From Phycisphaeraceae bacterium (GTDB lineage Bacteria > Planctomycetota > Phycisphaerae > Phycisphaerales > UBA1924): a stretch of 64,000 bases of DNA. Both the position numbers and the translations under genes were made by a program. Below, in pieces: positions 55,547 through 64,000 of the stretch (position 1 is its first letter; every line of letters starts with the position of its first letter). The notes under the pieces were generated by a model. That model was given only the letters and a program-made list of their open reading frames with translations, was not told where the DNA came from and made no database searches. The DNA lies in assembly GCA_026126305.1 (NCBI GenBank), contig JAHCJI010000003.1, forward strand, positions 62,001-126,000. The letters run 5' to 3'.

Positions 55547-57148
55547 ATGCAGCGCAAGAACATCCGCACCATCGCCACCTTCGTCGCCGTCGCTGGCGGC
55601 CTGGGCACGGCCTACGGCCAGGGCCCCCCCGTCGTCACCGTGCCCAGTGGCACCGACGTTCTGGGCGAATCGTTCCAGGCCCCCGGTGCCTGGCCCGGCA
55701 CCACCGTCTCGGGCGCGTGGATCAACATCAATCTGGCCCCGGGCACCGTCCTCGACGGTGCCGGTTCCGATCGCCTGCTCATCGACGGCCTCTTCAGCGG
55801 CCCGGTCCGCTGGACCAGCGGCTGGACCAACGAGGGCGACTTCGACCTGAACTTGGGCCCCGCCCAGCCCGACGACCCCCGCTCCTATCCCGACGGCGAC
55901 GGCGGGTTCTGGGACGCCTTCCGCGGTAATCCCCCCGGATCTCAGCCGGGCGTGGGGACCCTGCGTCTGAATGACGGTCTGCCCACCTACGCGTGGGCCG
56001 CCCACCCCTTCCTGGGCATCTTCACCGTCACCGCCGCCAACAACGGTCGCGACAACGACAACACCGTCTTCGGCCTGCCTGTGGGCACCCTCTACGCCCA
56101 CGGCGCCATCGCCACCGACGACTTCCGCAGCGGCCGGGCCTACAGCCCCATCGACGGCACCCACCGCAACGGCGACGGCTCGTCGTGGATCCAGTTCAAC
56201 TACGTTGGCACCGCCACCGAGGCCGTCCTGGACATCAGCGCCACCCTCTTCCCCTTCGAGCAGGGATGGCTGGGCGGCTACGTCCGTACCGCCCAGGCCG
56301 CTGGCACCGGTGATACCGCTTGGATCTCCGGCTCGGGCGGTGTGTATGCCACCCCCGGCCTGAGCCCCGACGTGGTCACCTGGGAATCGTCCTTCGCCCA
56401 GACCAGCGGCCGCATCGACCTGCCCGGCGACGCCACGCCCGACAACGGCATGCTGTTCACCATCTACGCTGGCACCACCAACGATGCCAGCCTCATCGCC
56501 GTCCTGCCAGATGCCGACGGCTGGGCCTTCGCCATGCGTCGCGACGACGTGATCGACAGCAGCGGCGGCAGCATCCGCCAGCTCGATGCCCAGTCCCGCT
56601 TCGGCTTCGTCTATGTCCCCTACAGCGCCAGCAACTTCTTCGGCGGCTACGTTGACGGCTCCACCGGCGACCTCATCGCCGGCAGCGGCATCACCGTCAC
56701 CCGCGTCGAGGATGGCGTCTACGAGATCTCCATCCCCGGCAAGGACAAGACCACCGGCAGCGTCAGCCTCCAGATCGCCGGCGAGACCCCCGGCGCCCCC
56801 GGCGTGCCCGACATCACCTTTGCCAACTTCGACTACGATTTCGATCGCGACGCCTTCGTCGTCAACACCCGCTTCCTGACCTTCGGCGACGACGTTTTCG
56901 GCGAGACCTGCGAGCTGCGTGACGCCAGCTTCTACTTCCTTTACAGCGACTTCGAGACCCCCATCAGCCTCGACGCCACATGCCGCGCCGACATCGACGG
57001 AGACGGCAGCCTGACCATCTTCGATTTCCTGGCCTTCCAGAACCTTTTCGCCGCGGGCGATCTGGGCGCTGACTTCGATGGTGACGGCAGCCTGACCATC
57101 TTCGACTTCCTGGCCTTCCAGAATGAATTCGCCGCTGGCTGCGACTGA
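55547..57148 (+). CDS. Secreted GC-type dockerin-domain protein (first copy)
   Basis: The ATG at 55547 follows GAGGAG; the frame is open upstream but overlaps the pseudopilin gene. The 533-residue product has a signal peptide (MQRKNIRTIATFVAVAGGLG...AYG). A long beta-rich, Asp/Gly/Asn-rich ectodomain without recognisable catalytic motifs follows. Residues from about 479 form two 27-residue EF-hand/dockerin-like units (DIDGDGSLTIFDFLAFQNLF and DFDGDGSLTIFDFLAFQNEF), ending in Gly-Cys-Asp. This C-terminal module is known in Phycisphaerae and is thought to serve in surface attachment or sorting. Its codons are strongly C-ending, which may reflect high expression. Confidence 0.83.
   Translation: MQRKNIRTIATFVAVAGGLGTAYGQGPPVVTVPSGTDVLGESFQAPGAWPGTTVSGAWININLAPGTVLDGAGSDRLLIDGLFSGPVRWTSGWTNEGDFDLNLGPAQPDDPRSYPDGDGGFWDAFRGNPPGSQPGVGTLRLNDGLPTYAWAAHPFLGIFTVTAANNGRDNDNTVFGLPVGTLYAHGAIATDDFRSGRAYSPIDGTHRNGDGSSWIQFNYVGTATEAVLDISATLFPFEQGWLGGYVRTAQAAGTGDTAWISGSGGVYATPGLSPDVVTWESSFAQTSGRIDLPGDATPDNGMLFTIYAGTTNDASLIAVLPDADGWAFAMRRDDVIDSSGGSIRQLDAQSRFGFVYVPYSASNFFGGYVDGSTGDLIAGSGITVTRVEDGVYEISIPGKDKTTGSVSLQIAGETPGAPGVPDITFANFDYDFDRDAFVVNTRFLTFGDDVFGETCELRDASFYFLYSDFETPISLDATCRADIDGDGSLTIFDFLAFQNLFAAGDLGADFDGDGSLTIFDFLAFQNEFAAGCD
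56990..57145 (+). repeat. Paired 27-residue EF-hand/dockerin-like repeats in the first GC-dockerin gene
   Basis: Two units begin with GAC at 56990 and 57071, 81 bases apart. Both encode DxDGDGSLTIFDFLAFQN and are nearly identical at the DNA level over about 50 bases, pointing to recent duplication or strong constraint. Confidence 0.85.
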
Positions 57149-57185
57149 TCCAGACCGGACAAAGCAGTCACCCTCTGCACTGCGC

Positions 57186-57211
57186 AGCCCCCCGCATGGG
57201 GGGTTGTTTTA
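57186..57211 (+). terminator. Terminator after the first GC-dockerin gene
   Basis: CCCCCC-GCAT-GGGGGG stem-loop (57188-57203) followed by TTGTTTTA, 39 bases after the stop and before the convergent cls gene. Confidence 0.85.
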
Positions 57212-57233
57212 TACGACGGGAGCATCCTCCAGC

Positions 57234-58715
57234 TCACAACAGCGGGGATACCAGCTTGGCCGCATCATCGGCGACTTTCTGGATCCAGGGCCTACCGCTC
57301 AGTTCGGCGGGATCCAAGGGGCGGCAATCGGCCAGGTAACCCACGAGCTTCTCCCGCAGCACGACCGTCACCTCGCGTCCATACGCCAGCAGGTTGATCT
57401 CGTAGTTCATGCGGAAGCTGCGACGATCGAAGTTGCCAGAGCCGAAAATCGTCAGCGTATCGTCGACGGTCATGGCCTTGACGTGTAACAGACCGCGGCG
57501 GTGCAGGTGGACACGCGCTCCCGCTGCAAGCAATTCCTCGAACACGCTCTTGGCGGCCGCGTTCACCAGGAAGGCATTGGTCTTCTCGGGCACGATCACG
57601 TCCACGGCCACGCCCGCACGGGCCCGCAAGGTCAGGGCCAGTAATGTTGGTCCATCGGGAATGAGGTAAGGCGTGACCAGGACCACGCGCTCGTTGGCCT
57701 CGTTGATAGCCGCCAGAGTCACATCGCGGAAGGCGTGCTCGCGGTGTCCGGGCCCGCTGGGTATGGCCTGGGCCACGATGGGTCCAGCCGGCTCGGGCGT
57801 CGGGTACAGCCCATCGTCGGGTGGCAGCGTGCCGGCCTCGGCCGCCCAGTCTTCGAGGAACAGCATCTGGAGTTGGGCCACCATCGGCCCGCGCAATCTC
57901 GCCGTCAGGTCGATCCATGGGCCGAAGCGACGCTGCCCATAGTCATCCTGGCAGATGTTCTGGCTGCCCGTGTACGCGGTGCGACCGTCGATGATCGCGA
58001 GTTTCCGGTGGTTGCGGACATCGATATGCGCCAGCGTACGGCGGAAAAACCGGCTTGGCAACGCGTCGCGGACTTCCACGCCGGAAGCCCTCATCGAGCG
58101 CCCAAGCGTACCAAAGAAGTCGGCCGAACCGGACCCATCGGCCAGTACGCGACAGGCCACCCCCCGCGCCGCGGCCCGAACCAAGGCGTCGGCCACGCGT
58201 CGGCCCGTCGGGTCGTCGTGGTAGATGTATGTCAACAGGTGGACGTGGTGCGTGGCGGCATCGATGTCCTCGACCAGCCGCTCGATGAACTGTGTGTTGT
58301 CGCAGATCTCACCCATGTTGCCCGCCAGCGGCCTGGTCCGGCTCACGGCACTGGCAAGGGCGAACAGGTCGCGGTGGGTCGCATCGATGGAATCGGGCGG
58401 AGCGATGGCAGGTGCCAGCATCGCGAGCCGTTGGGGTGTCTCCACCAACTCGATGGCCCGGGCGGCGGCACGGACACGTCGCCGGCCAAGCAACTGCCGA
58501 CCAAAGCAGGCGTACAGCCCCCCGCCGATAAAGGGCTGGAACATGACCAATGCCAGCCATGCCATGGCCTCGCCAGCAGAATGCTTGCGGATGATGGCCG
58601 GGGCCAGGGTCAGGCGGATAGTCCATTCCAAGGCAAGATAACCCAGGGGCAGCCATGTCCCCCAGAATGCGGCTTCGCTGGTTTCTTGGGCCAGGACAAG
58701 CGTGATGGTTGGCAT
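57234..58715 (-). CDS. cls: Cardiolipin synthase (phospholipase D family)
   Basis: This 493-residue protein has two N-terminal membrane helices (FWGTWLPLGYLALEWTIRL and AMAWLALVMFQPFIGGGLYA). Two complete HKD motifs follow: HRKLAIIDGRTAYTGSQN near residue 236 and HVKAMTVDDTLTIFGSGNFD near residue 410. It condenses two phosphatidylglycerols, or uses another donor, to make cardiolipin. This uses the product of the pgsA-pgpA pair 26 kb away. It is divergent from the DUF58 gene with only 49 bases between the starts. Confidence 0.93.
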   Translation of the reverse strand: MPTITLVLAQETSEAAFWGTWLPLGYLALEWTIRLTLAPAIIRKHSAGEAMAWLALVMFQPFIGGGLYACFGRQLLGRRRVRAAARAIELVETPQRLAMLAPAIAPPDSIDATHRDLFALASAVSRTRPLAGNMGEICDNTQFIERLVEDIDAATHHVHLLTYIYHDDPTGRRVADALVRAAARGVACRVLADGSGSADFFGTLGRSMRASGVEVRDALPSRFFRRTLAHIDVRNHRKLAIIDGRTAYTGSQNICQDDYGQRRFGPWIDLTARLRGPMVAQLQMLFLEDWAAEAGTLPPDDGLYPTPEPAGPIVAQAIPSGPGHREHAFRDVTLAAINEANERVVLVTPYLIPDGPTLLALTLRARAGVAVDVIVPEKTNAFLVNAAAKSVFEELLAAGARVHLHRRGLLHVKAMTVDDTLTIFGSGNFDRRSFRMNYEINLLAYGREVTVVLREKLVGYLADCRPLDPAELSGRPWIQKVADDAAKLVSPLL

Positions 58716-58764
58716 CGGCGATTGTTGGCCGGGCTTGGCACTATCATGGTACGAGGTATACCCC

Positions 58765-59739
58765 GTGCTCTACGCCCCTTCCAGGCCCTCAACCCCGGCA
58801 ACGCTCGAAGAAGCCTTGGGTGCCGACCTGATCGGTATCTTGGGCAACATGCGCCTGCGCAGCCGAAAGGTTTTCGCGGGCAAGCTCCCCGGCGAACGCC
58901 GGAGCAAGCGTCGTGGCCAGAGCGTGGAGTTCGACGATTTCCGCGAGTATGTTCGCGGCGACGACCTGAGGCACATCGATTGGAACGTCTACGCGCGTCT
59001 GGAACGGCTGTTCCTGAAGTTGTTCCTCGAAGAAGAGGACCTGGCGTTGCACGTGGCCGTCGATTGCTCCCGCTCGATGGAAGCCGGCCGTCCGCCCAAG
59101 ATCGACCTTGCTCGCCGCCTGGCGGTGGCCATCGCCTACGTGGGCTTGTGCAATCAGGACCGAGTGGGCGTGTGGGCTCTGGGCGTGCCCGGCAGGCCAC
59201 CCCTGCTGCGCACCGCCCCCATGCGTGGGCGTGGCGGGGTCAACCGGGTACTCGAGTTTCTCTACCGCCAAGCCGCTGCGCCTGCGGGGGATGTCACCAG
59301 CAACCGCCCCGAACTCGTCCCCGCCTTGATGCGCTTAGCCCGCGCGAGAGTGGGCAAGGGCGTGCTGGTGGTCATCAGCGACTTCCTGACCGATGAGGAC
59401 CTCACGCCAGCCCTCAACGCCTTGGCTTTTGCGAGGGGTGGGGGCTTCGATACCATGCTCGTCCAGGTGCTCTCGCCCGGGGAGATCGACCCTGCCACCG
59501 AGGCCGAAGCGGGTCTGTTGGGAGACGTGATGCTCACCGACGTGGAAAGTGGACGGACAGCCGAAGTCACCATCAGCCCAGCCGTGATTGCTCTGTACCG
59601 CAAACGGCTTACGGATCACAACCGCCTGCTTGCCAAGCTCGCCTCGTCCAGGGGCATCGGGTACGTACAGCTGCCCAGCGATGCCAAGGCGCGCGAAGTA
59701 CTCACCGGCACGCTCCGCCGACGGGGCGTGCTGTCGTAA
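58765..59739 (+). CDS. DUF58 protein with von Willebrand A-like domain
   Basis: I chose the GTG at 58765; the open frame continues upstream into the cls promoter region. The 324-residue product has the DUF58 core RGQSVEFDDFREYVRGDDLR, then HIDWNVYARLERLFLKLF. A degenerate MIDAS-like motif, DCSRSM (near 101), follows, and VLVVISDFLTDEDL after it. By family knowledge DUF58 proteins work with MoxR AAA+ ATPases, probably in envelope maturation or metal insertion. A MoxR gene lies 1.7 kb downstream in opposite orientation rather than next to it. Confidence 0.88.
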   Translation: MLYAPSRPSTPATLEEALGADLIGILGNMRLRSRKVFAGKLPGERRSKRRGQSVEFDDFREYVRGDDLRHIDWNVYARLERLFLKLFLEEEDLALHVAVDCSRSMEAGRPPKIDLARRLAVAIAYVGLCNQDRVGVWALGVPGRPPLLRTAPMRGRGGVNRVLEFLYRQAAAPAGDVTSNRPELVPALMRLARARVGKGVLVVISDFLTDEDLTPALNALAFARGGGFDTMLVQVLSPGEIDPATEAEAGLLGDVMLTDVESGRTAEVTISPAVIALYRKRLTDHNRLLAKLASSRGIGYVQLPSDAKAREVLTGTLRRRGVLS

Positions 59740-59838
59740 TCACGACATGATCCATCGCGCTCACGGAATCTTGACTTGCAAAACCCGGGTTGCAGAGTAC
59801 CATGATCGTGATGGGTCCTGAGTGGCCCTGTTTGTGGG

Positions 59839-59856
59839 GGCTGGCTCGAGCCAGCC
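59839..59856. promoter_or_regulatory. 18-base perfect palindrome (candidate operator)
   Basis: GGCTGGCTCGAGCCAGCC reads the same on both strands. It lies about 270 bases upstream of the second GC-dockerin gene and 100 after DUF58. It has no T-run, so an operator is more likely than a terminator, although a terminator role for the DUF58 transcript is not excluded. Confidence 0.45.
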
Positions 59857-60075
59857 GATCCATCCTGCGTCCGTGCCACCGCCAGACCGAAACACCTGTC
59901 TGGGGAAGGGTTTTGGCGTGTCCACGCTGTTGTACGCACCGATCAATATTTTCAGGTTCGAGCGCGTGAGTGCGTTGGGCGGTGTGCGCTTGTCATGCTA
60001 CCGGGCTCTAGACCACAACGAAGGTAAGGAGTGAGGGGGCCTTGGAGGCATCCCGCACGATTCTCGGGACCATCG

Positions 60076-60095
60076 GAACCCGTGTCTGGGTTCCT
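60076..60095 (+). promoter_or_regulatory. Leader hairpin before the second GC-dockerin gene
   Basis: Perfect 7-bp stem GGAACCC / GGGTTCC with the loop GTGTCT, 27 bases before the start codon and just upstream of the AGGAGA ribosome-binding site. It could affect translation or mRNA stability. Confidence 0.4.
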
Positions 60096-60122
60096 GATTC
60101 AAGGAAAGTAGGAGAAAGTAAC

Positions 60123-61235
60123 ATGTACATGCATCTTGGCAGGTTTGCGGCCGCCGCCGCCGGCTTGTTGGCCTTCGCGGCCGTGTCGCACGCGCAGATT
60201 ACGGGCACGGACCTGGGCACGGGCGCACCGCCCGCCGTCCTGGACGGGTACACGATGCAGGCGGGCGTCGATCCGCGTGCGGTGATCGCCGATGTGACCG
60301 ATGCGCCCATCGGCGGTGGTCGCAACGTGACGTTCGACCGCACCATGAGCCACCGTCGCATCGGCAGCGGCTGGGGCACATGGAGCCACGGGTACACCGG
60401 CGACGTGTACTTTACCGGCGCGGGCGTGAATACCGTCACCCTCAACTTCACTGCGGGCCAGGTGGGCGCCTTCATCCTCTACGTCGAGCCCAACAACTTC
60501 GGTTTGTTCGAGTTCGAGATCGTTGGCCGCTCCGGCTCGGGTGCCACCAGCACCTTCAACCGCAGCATCGAAGGCAACGCGGGTGCCCGCGGCTTTGGCT
60601 TCAGCGCCCCCGCTGGTGGGCACATCGCTTCCGTGCGCGTCACCAACACTGGAGCTTCTTCCAACGGCTTCGCCGTGGGCGAGTTCTCCTCGGCCCCTCG
60701 CCGGGGCTGCCAGGAGTGGACGCCATTCACCTTCGGCGACGTGGGCAGCATGACAACCGAGACGCTTGTGGTGCCCGCGGGCTGCACGAAACTCAAGGTC
60801 ACCGACGCCTTCCTCTCGGGAGACCGATTCCGAGTCCGCGTGCTCGACGGGGGCTCGGTCGTGGCAAACTTCAACACCAGCGTGCCCACCACCACGGGTG
60901 CTTCGATCGGTTCCGACTATGATGCGGCTTATGCCGATCGCCGGTGGTCCAGCAATGCCGTCAACTTGCGTCCGGGTACGTACCGCCTGGAGATCACCGT
61001 GCTCGACTCGCCCTTCGGATCGGGTGGGGCGGCCTATGAACTCGAGGCCAACCCCTGCGGCTTTGGTAAGTGTGCGGCCGACTTCAACGGTGACGGCACG
61101 CTGAACATCTTCGACTTCCTGGCCTTCCAGAACGCCTTTGCCTCTGGCAACCGTTGTGCCGACATCGATGGTGACGGTATCTTGACCATCTTCGACTTCC
61201 TGGCCTTCCAGAACCTGTTCGCTACTGGCTGCTGA
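60123..61235 (+). CDS. Secreted GC-type dockerin-domain protein (second copy)
   Basis: The ATG at 60123 has AGGAGA upstream. The 370-residue product has a signal peptide (LGRFAAAAAGLLAFAAVSHA, cleavage near AHA-Q). A beta-rich region at about 40-190 contains GAFILYVEPNNFGLFEFEIV. A second beta domain with three cysteines follows (CQEWTPFTFGDVG..., residues about 200-310). Two dockerin-like units (DFNGDGTLNIFDFLAFQNAF and DIDGDGILTIFDFLAFQNLF) and a terminal TGC close it. The ectodomain differs from that of the first copy, so only the C-terminal module is shared. Confidence 0.85.
   Translation: MYMHLGRFAAAAAGLLAFAAVSHAQITGTDLGTGAPPAVLDGYTMQAGVDPRAVIADVTDAPIGGGRNVTFDRTMSHRRIGSGWGTWSHGYTGDVYFTGAGVNTVTLNFTAGQVGAFILYVEPNNFGLFEFEIVGRSGSGATSTFNRSIEGNAGARGFGFSAPAGGHIASVRVTNTGASSNGFAVGEFSSAPRRGCQEWTPFTFGDVGSMTTETLVVPAGCTKLKVTDAFLSGDRFRVRVLDGGSVVANFNTSVPTTTGASIGSDYDAAYADRRWSSNAVNLRPGTYRLEITVLDSPFGSGGAAYELEANPCGFGKCAADFNGDGTLNIFDFLAFQNAFASGNRCADIDGDGILTIFDFLAFQNLFATGC
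61080..61232 (+). repeat. Paired 27-residue dockerin-like repeats in the second GC-dockerin gene
   Basis: Units begin with GAC at 61080 and 61161, 81 bases apart, the same spacing as in the gene at 55547. Both encode DxxGDGxLxIFDFLAFQN. Confidence 0.85.
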
Positions 61236-61287
61236 AACCCCGCTCTGGCGTGCGTCCAGGCACGCACCGCCACGAGCCCCAATTCCG

Positions 61288-61319
61288 CCGCGATCCTACC
61301 CGGGGTCGCGGTGTTTTTT
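61288..61319 (+). terminator. Terminator after the second GC-dockerin gene
   Basis: CCGCGA / TCGCGG stem with extra C-G pairs inside (61288-61311), followed by TGTTTTTT. It lies between this gene and the convergent moxR. Confidence 0.85.
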
Positions 61320-61397
61320 GTGTCGGCAGAGTGTACCAGTGCACTCGGACGCGAAAACCAAATGGAGGTGTCCCTGGCCGTTTGACAAGGCCCGGTG

Positions 61398-62459
61398 CTA
61401 CGACGCCCGCATGACGGCGTCGAGCTGCTTGCGGTCGCGGTCGTTCATCCCATCGACGGGGATGTGCTCGAGCAGGTCGTTGACGATGTCGTCGGTGCTC
61501 ACGCGGTCGGCCTCGGCGTTGAAGTTCGTCAGGATGCGGTGGCGCAACACCGGGCGAGCGACGGCCTTCACGTGGTCGATTGTGGTGATGGGGTGGCCCT
61601 TGAGCAACGCCTCGGCCCGCGCCGCCAGCACCAGGTACTCGCTGGCCCGGGGGCCAGCGCCCCAGGCAAGGTACTCGCGTGCCAGTCGCGGGCGTTCCGC
61701 CTGGTTGTCCATGGGCTCGTTGATGCGCGTGGCACGAACCAATCGCAACGCATACGCCACGACGTGGTCGGTCACCGGATGGTGTGCGACCATGTGGCTG
61801 ACGCGTTCCATGTCTTCTGCGGTCAGCACGGCGTCGAGTTTCACACTGCCCTTGTCGCTCGAGCGGCGGATGATCTCGGTCTCTTCCTCGAGGCTCGGAT
61901 AGGCGATGCGGATCTGGAACATGAAGCGGTCGAGTTGCGCCTCGGGCAGCGGGTAGGTGCCCTCCTGCTCGATTGGGTTCTGCGTCGCCAGCACGAAGAA
62001 TGGCCGGGGCAGGTCATGCCGAACGCCGCCGATGGTCACCTGACGCTCCTGCATCGCTTCGAGCAGGGCCGCCTGGGTTTTGGGTGGCGTTCGGTTGATC
62101 TCATCGGCCAGCACCACGTTGGCAAACACCGGCCCCTGCACGAACCGCAACTCGCGGTGGCCCGTAGCGCGGTTCTCCTCGATCACCTCCGTGCCCGTGA
62201 TGTCGCTGGGCATCAGGTCGGGCGTGAACTGGATGCGGCTGAAGTCCAGGCTCAACGAGCGGGCGATCGTGGAGATCAGCAGCGTCTTGGCCAGCCCGGG
62301 CACGCCCACAACCAGCGCGTGCCCACGAGAAAACAAAGCCAAGAGCAATTGGTCGACCACGTCGTCCTGTCCCACGATCACCTTGTGGATCTCGGCCTTG
62401 AGCCGCTTGTAGGCGTCCTGGGCGAAGGCGGGATCGGTTGGGGGTGTCGTCTGGGACAT
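61398..62459 (-). CDS. MoxR-family AAA+ ATPase
   Basis: The ATG at 62459 follows GGAGACC; the open frame extends about 80 codons upstream but is not family-like. The 353-residue product has Walker A GVPGLAKT at 52-59, Walker [10 protein letters not shown] at about 116-123, sensor 1 [20 protein letters not shown] and the C-terminal lid with [16 protein letters not shown], all diagnostic of MoxR. It probably acts as a chaperone with the DUF58 protein encoded at 58765. In many genomes the two are adjacent; here a secreted-protein gene lies between them and the orientation is opposite. Confidence 0.93.
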   Translation of the reverse strand: MSQTTPPTDPAFAQDAYKRLKAEIHKVIVGQDDVVDQLLLALFSRGHALVVGVPGLAKTLLISTIARSLSLDFSRIQFTPDLMPSDITGTEVIEENRATGHRELRFVQGPVFANVVLADEINRTPPKTQAALLEAMQERQVTIGGVRHDLPRPFFVLATQNPIEQEGTYPLPEAQLDRFMFQIRIAYPSLEEETEIIRRSSDKGSVKLDAVLTAEDMERVSHMVAHHPVTDHVVAYALRLVRATRINEPMDNQAERPRLAREYLAWGAGPRASEYLVLAARAEALLKGHPITTIDHVKAVARPVLRHRILTNFNAEADRVSTDDIVNDLLEHIPVDGMNDRDRKQLDAVMRAS

Positions 62460-62707
62460 GGATTGGTCTCCGGGTTTCGATCCTACCGCGCTCGGCAGTC
62501 TGTTGGGAGCTATCGAGCGTTTCCCGTAATTTTGTTGGAAAAGGACCGCCGGGCCCGGATCCTGCCCGATCCAAGGCCCGGCGAAGGGGAGTTCGTGAGC
62601 GAGGCGAACGGTTTGGGATCGGGTCGGTTTCCCTGCCATCCACCCCGTCGCGTGAGGTTGCTCCCTGGTTTCTTCCGACTCGGAGCTTGCGGGTTGCATG
62701 ACTCCGG

Positions 62708-62737
62708 CGGAAAATCGACCCCTTGAACAATTTTCCG
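62708..62737 (-). terminator. Candidate terminator or stabilising hairpin after the PDZ-protein gene
   Basis: CGGAAAAT / ATTTTCCG form a perfect 8-bp stem with a 14-base loop, starting at the base after the PDZ gene stop. There is no long T-run on the minus strand beyond the stem, so termination strength is uncertain. The 278-base gap between this gene and moxR contains nothing else I can name. Confidence 0.45.
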
Positions 62738-64000
62738 TCAGCGTCCAGACCCATCACGGTCTTGGAGTGCCCGCTCGACACGGTGCATCAGCCGTTCCAT
62801 CATGGCCTCGGACTGCCGCTCGAAGCGCTGCATGGAGCGTTCGATCTTGCTTTCGAGGTCGACCAGGCGCTTCTCGAGCGAGGCCAGCCTTTCGTCCCAC
62901 CGGGCATCACCCGAGGTCGAGGGCGGGCTGGGGATGGTCAGGGCAAACCCCTGCCCAGGCTCACCTGGATTGGCCCACAGCCGGTTGTTCTGCCCGCCTT
63001 GGGCAAGCTCCTGCCGCAGCCGCTCGATGGCCTCCTGCTGCAAGCGTCGCATGTCTTGGATCTCGAAGCCGAAAGCCTCGCCTTGGCGCATGGCCTCGAT
63101 GGCCTTGTTGATGGCATCCACGGCCTGACGGTGCGCATCGGTGATGTTCGCGCCGCCTTGCTGCTGGAGTTGGGCGAGCATGTCTGCGGCCCGCCTCAGT
63201 TGTTCCTCGGCGTTGCGGCGCGAGGCACCGGCGTTCTGTTCCCACGCCGCCTGTTCTTGCAGGAACCGTTGGCCCATGAGATGAGGCTCCGTCGGGCCAG
63301 CGGCACGGGTGGCGCGGCCCAGGGCGGCGGAGTCAAAGGCCTCGAACACCAGTTCCACCGTCACGGGTTCGCCCCTGCGGATGACCCGCACCTTCACTTT
63401 CTGCCCGGGGTCGGCCTGTGCCAGCAACTTCCGAACCTCTTCGGCGGTCTTCGGCTCGGCGTTCTCGCCAAAGCCTACCACGATGTCCTTGGCTCGAAGC
63501 CCGGCCTTGTGAGCGGGCAGCCCCTCGATCACGCTCTCGAGCAGGATCGCCTTCTTCGCGTCCAGGCCAAGGTGTTCCAGGACGACCGAGTCCGGTTCGC
63601 CCATGACCACGCCCAACATGACCCGGGGCTGCGTCGTCGCTTGGGCCCATCGCTGGACCATGAGATCTTCGGCAGGTTGACCGGCCGCGCCACCCACGTT
63701 GCGATCCCGCACAGGCTGGGGCAGTGCGACAGGGGCATTGGCGGTGAACTCGGGCATCGAGACGACATGCTGCTTGCCCGTGGCCGGATCGGTGATAATC
63801 ACCACGCCCGGCTTCACCTCGAAGTGCTTGGCATCGAGGACATTCCCGTTCAGTTTCACGACGACCGGGTCGTTGTTGACGCGACGCACGTGGATGCTCG
63901 TGCCGTCCACGTTCTGGTTGATCTCGGAAATGGTCTGTGAGACGGCCTCTTGTGAACGAAGGGAAGGCCTTGCCGGTGCGCGAGCAGGCGTTGGAGTCTG
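62738..64000 (-). CDS. PDZ-domain protein with C-terminal coiled coil (5' partial)
   Basis: The frame is open to the right edge, so the true start lies outside; the GTG at 63910 is only internal ([13 protein letters not shown] precedes it). In the 420 visible residues, an N-terminal portion rich in beta strands ([20 protein letters not shown]) is followed by a PDZ domain at about 130-220 ([20 protein letters not shown] ... [19 protein letters not shown]). A Gln/Ala-rich helical region comes next, and a heptad-like coiled coil at the C-terminus ([20 protein letters not shown]). No protease triad is seen in the visible part, so it is probably a scaffold or a non-protease PDZ protein, unless a catalytic domain lies upstream. 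Confidence 0.75.
   Translation of the reverse strand, partial: QTPTPARAPARPSLRSQEAVSQTISEINQNVDGTSIHVRRVNNDPVVVKLNGNVLDAKHFEVKPGVVIITDPATGKQHVVSMPEFTANAPVALPQPVRDRNVGGAAGQPAEDLMVQRWAQATTQPRVMLGVVMGEPDSVVLEHLGLDAKKAILLESVIEGLPAHKAGLRAKDIVVGFGENAEPKTAEEVRKLLAQADPGQKVKVRVIRRGEPVTVELVFEAFDSAALGRATRAAGPTEPHLMGQRFLQEQAAWEQNAGASRRNAEEQLRRAADMLAQLQQQGGANITDAHRQAVDAINKAIEAMRQGEAFGFEIQDMRRLQQEAIERLRQELAQGGQNNRLWANPGEPGQGFALTIPSPPSTSGDARWDERLASLEKRLVDLESKIERSMQRFERQSEAMMERLMHRVERALQDRDGSGR

Larger units (their letters stand above)
59740..60122. other. 383-base leader region of the second GC-dockerin gene
   Basis: No gene is supported. The region carries an 18-base perfect palindrome at 59839-59856, a 7-bp stem hairpin at 60076-60095, and TTGACT at 59771 as a possible -35 element with only a poor -10 (GAGTAC, 18 bases further). 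An AT-rich patch (ATCAATATTTTCAG, 59942-59955) is another candidate promoter element. The long distance and two dyads suggest a regulated leader. Confidence 0.5.

Noticed and set aside
59948..59970. TTCGAGC-like sequence as a tRNA T-arm
   Set aside because: No acceptor or anticodon stem can be paired around it. No tRNA could be built elsewhere in the window either.
62460..62699. N-terminal extension of moxR
   Set aside because: The 80 extra codons are not conserved-looking and the ATG at 62459 has a fitting GGAGA site.

Overview
This window is GC-rich chromosomal DNA, most likely from a planctomycete of the class Phycisphaerae. That placement rests on family knowledge: an LEPR-XLL N-terminal motif on a giant surface protein, pseudopilin-like genes with the H-X9-DG C-terminal signature, and two secreted proteins ending in a paired EF-hand/dockerin-like domain with a terminal Gly-Cys (the 'GC-type dockerin' family). 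Coding density is high, and many genes overlap at ATGA or GTGA junctions. I see no tRNA, rRNA, CRISPR array or insertion sequence.

1-18063 is the end of a type II secretion / type IV pilus-like operon. It holds a GspK-like minor pseudopilin (cut by the window edge), a PilM-PilN (GspL-like) fusion, a PilO/GspM protein fused through a polyproline linker to a PilP/GspC-like domain, an extraordinary 4605-residue secretin, and a small EF-hand-bearing candidate lipoprotein. The secretin carries about 50 tandem N1-type ring domains where ordinary secretins carry two to four. It is the outstanding feature of the window.

18213-25038 is a high-affinity phosphate ABC transporter (pstS-pstC-pstA-pstB) whose two permeases carry large extra domains. 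25267-29465 encodes the E1 and E2 subunits of 2-oxoglutarate dehydrogenase, followed by a lysine-rich histone H1-like protein. Convergent to these is a phospholipid pair, pgsA-pgpA. 31582-38439 is the membrane arm of respiratory complex I (nuoJKLMN) without nuoA-I. A lone membrane protein of unknown role follows on the minus strand.

39363-63000 is surface and secretion territory. It includes a 3236-residue LEPR-XLL protein, a leftward four-gene set (two pseudopilin-like proteins, a beta-helix protein, an FG-GAP/ASPIC protein), a divergent third pseudopilin paralogue, and two GC-dockerin proteins. Between them lie cardiolipin synthase and a DUF58 protein. A MoxR AAA+ ATPase and a PDZ-domain protein (cut by the right edge) close the window.

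Functional reading (inference): the giant secretin could be the outer-membrane exit of a secretion machine able to bridge an unusually deep periplasm. The LEPR-XLL, FG-GAP, beta-helix and GC-dockerin proteins are plausible envelope or secreted clients. The other blocks are ordinary housekeeping: phosphate uptake, TCA cycle, respiration and phospholipids.
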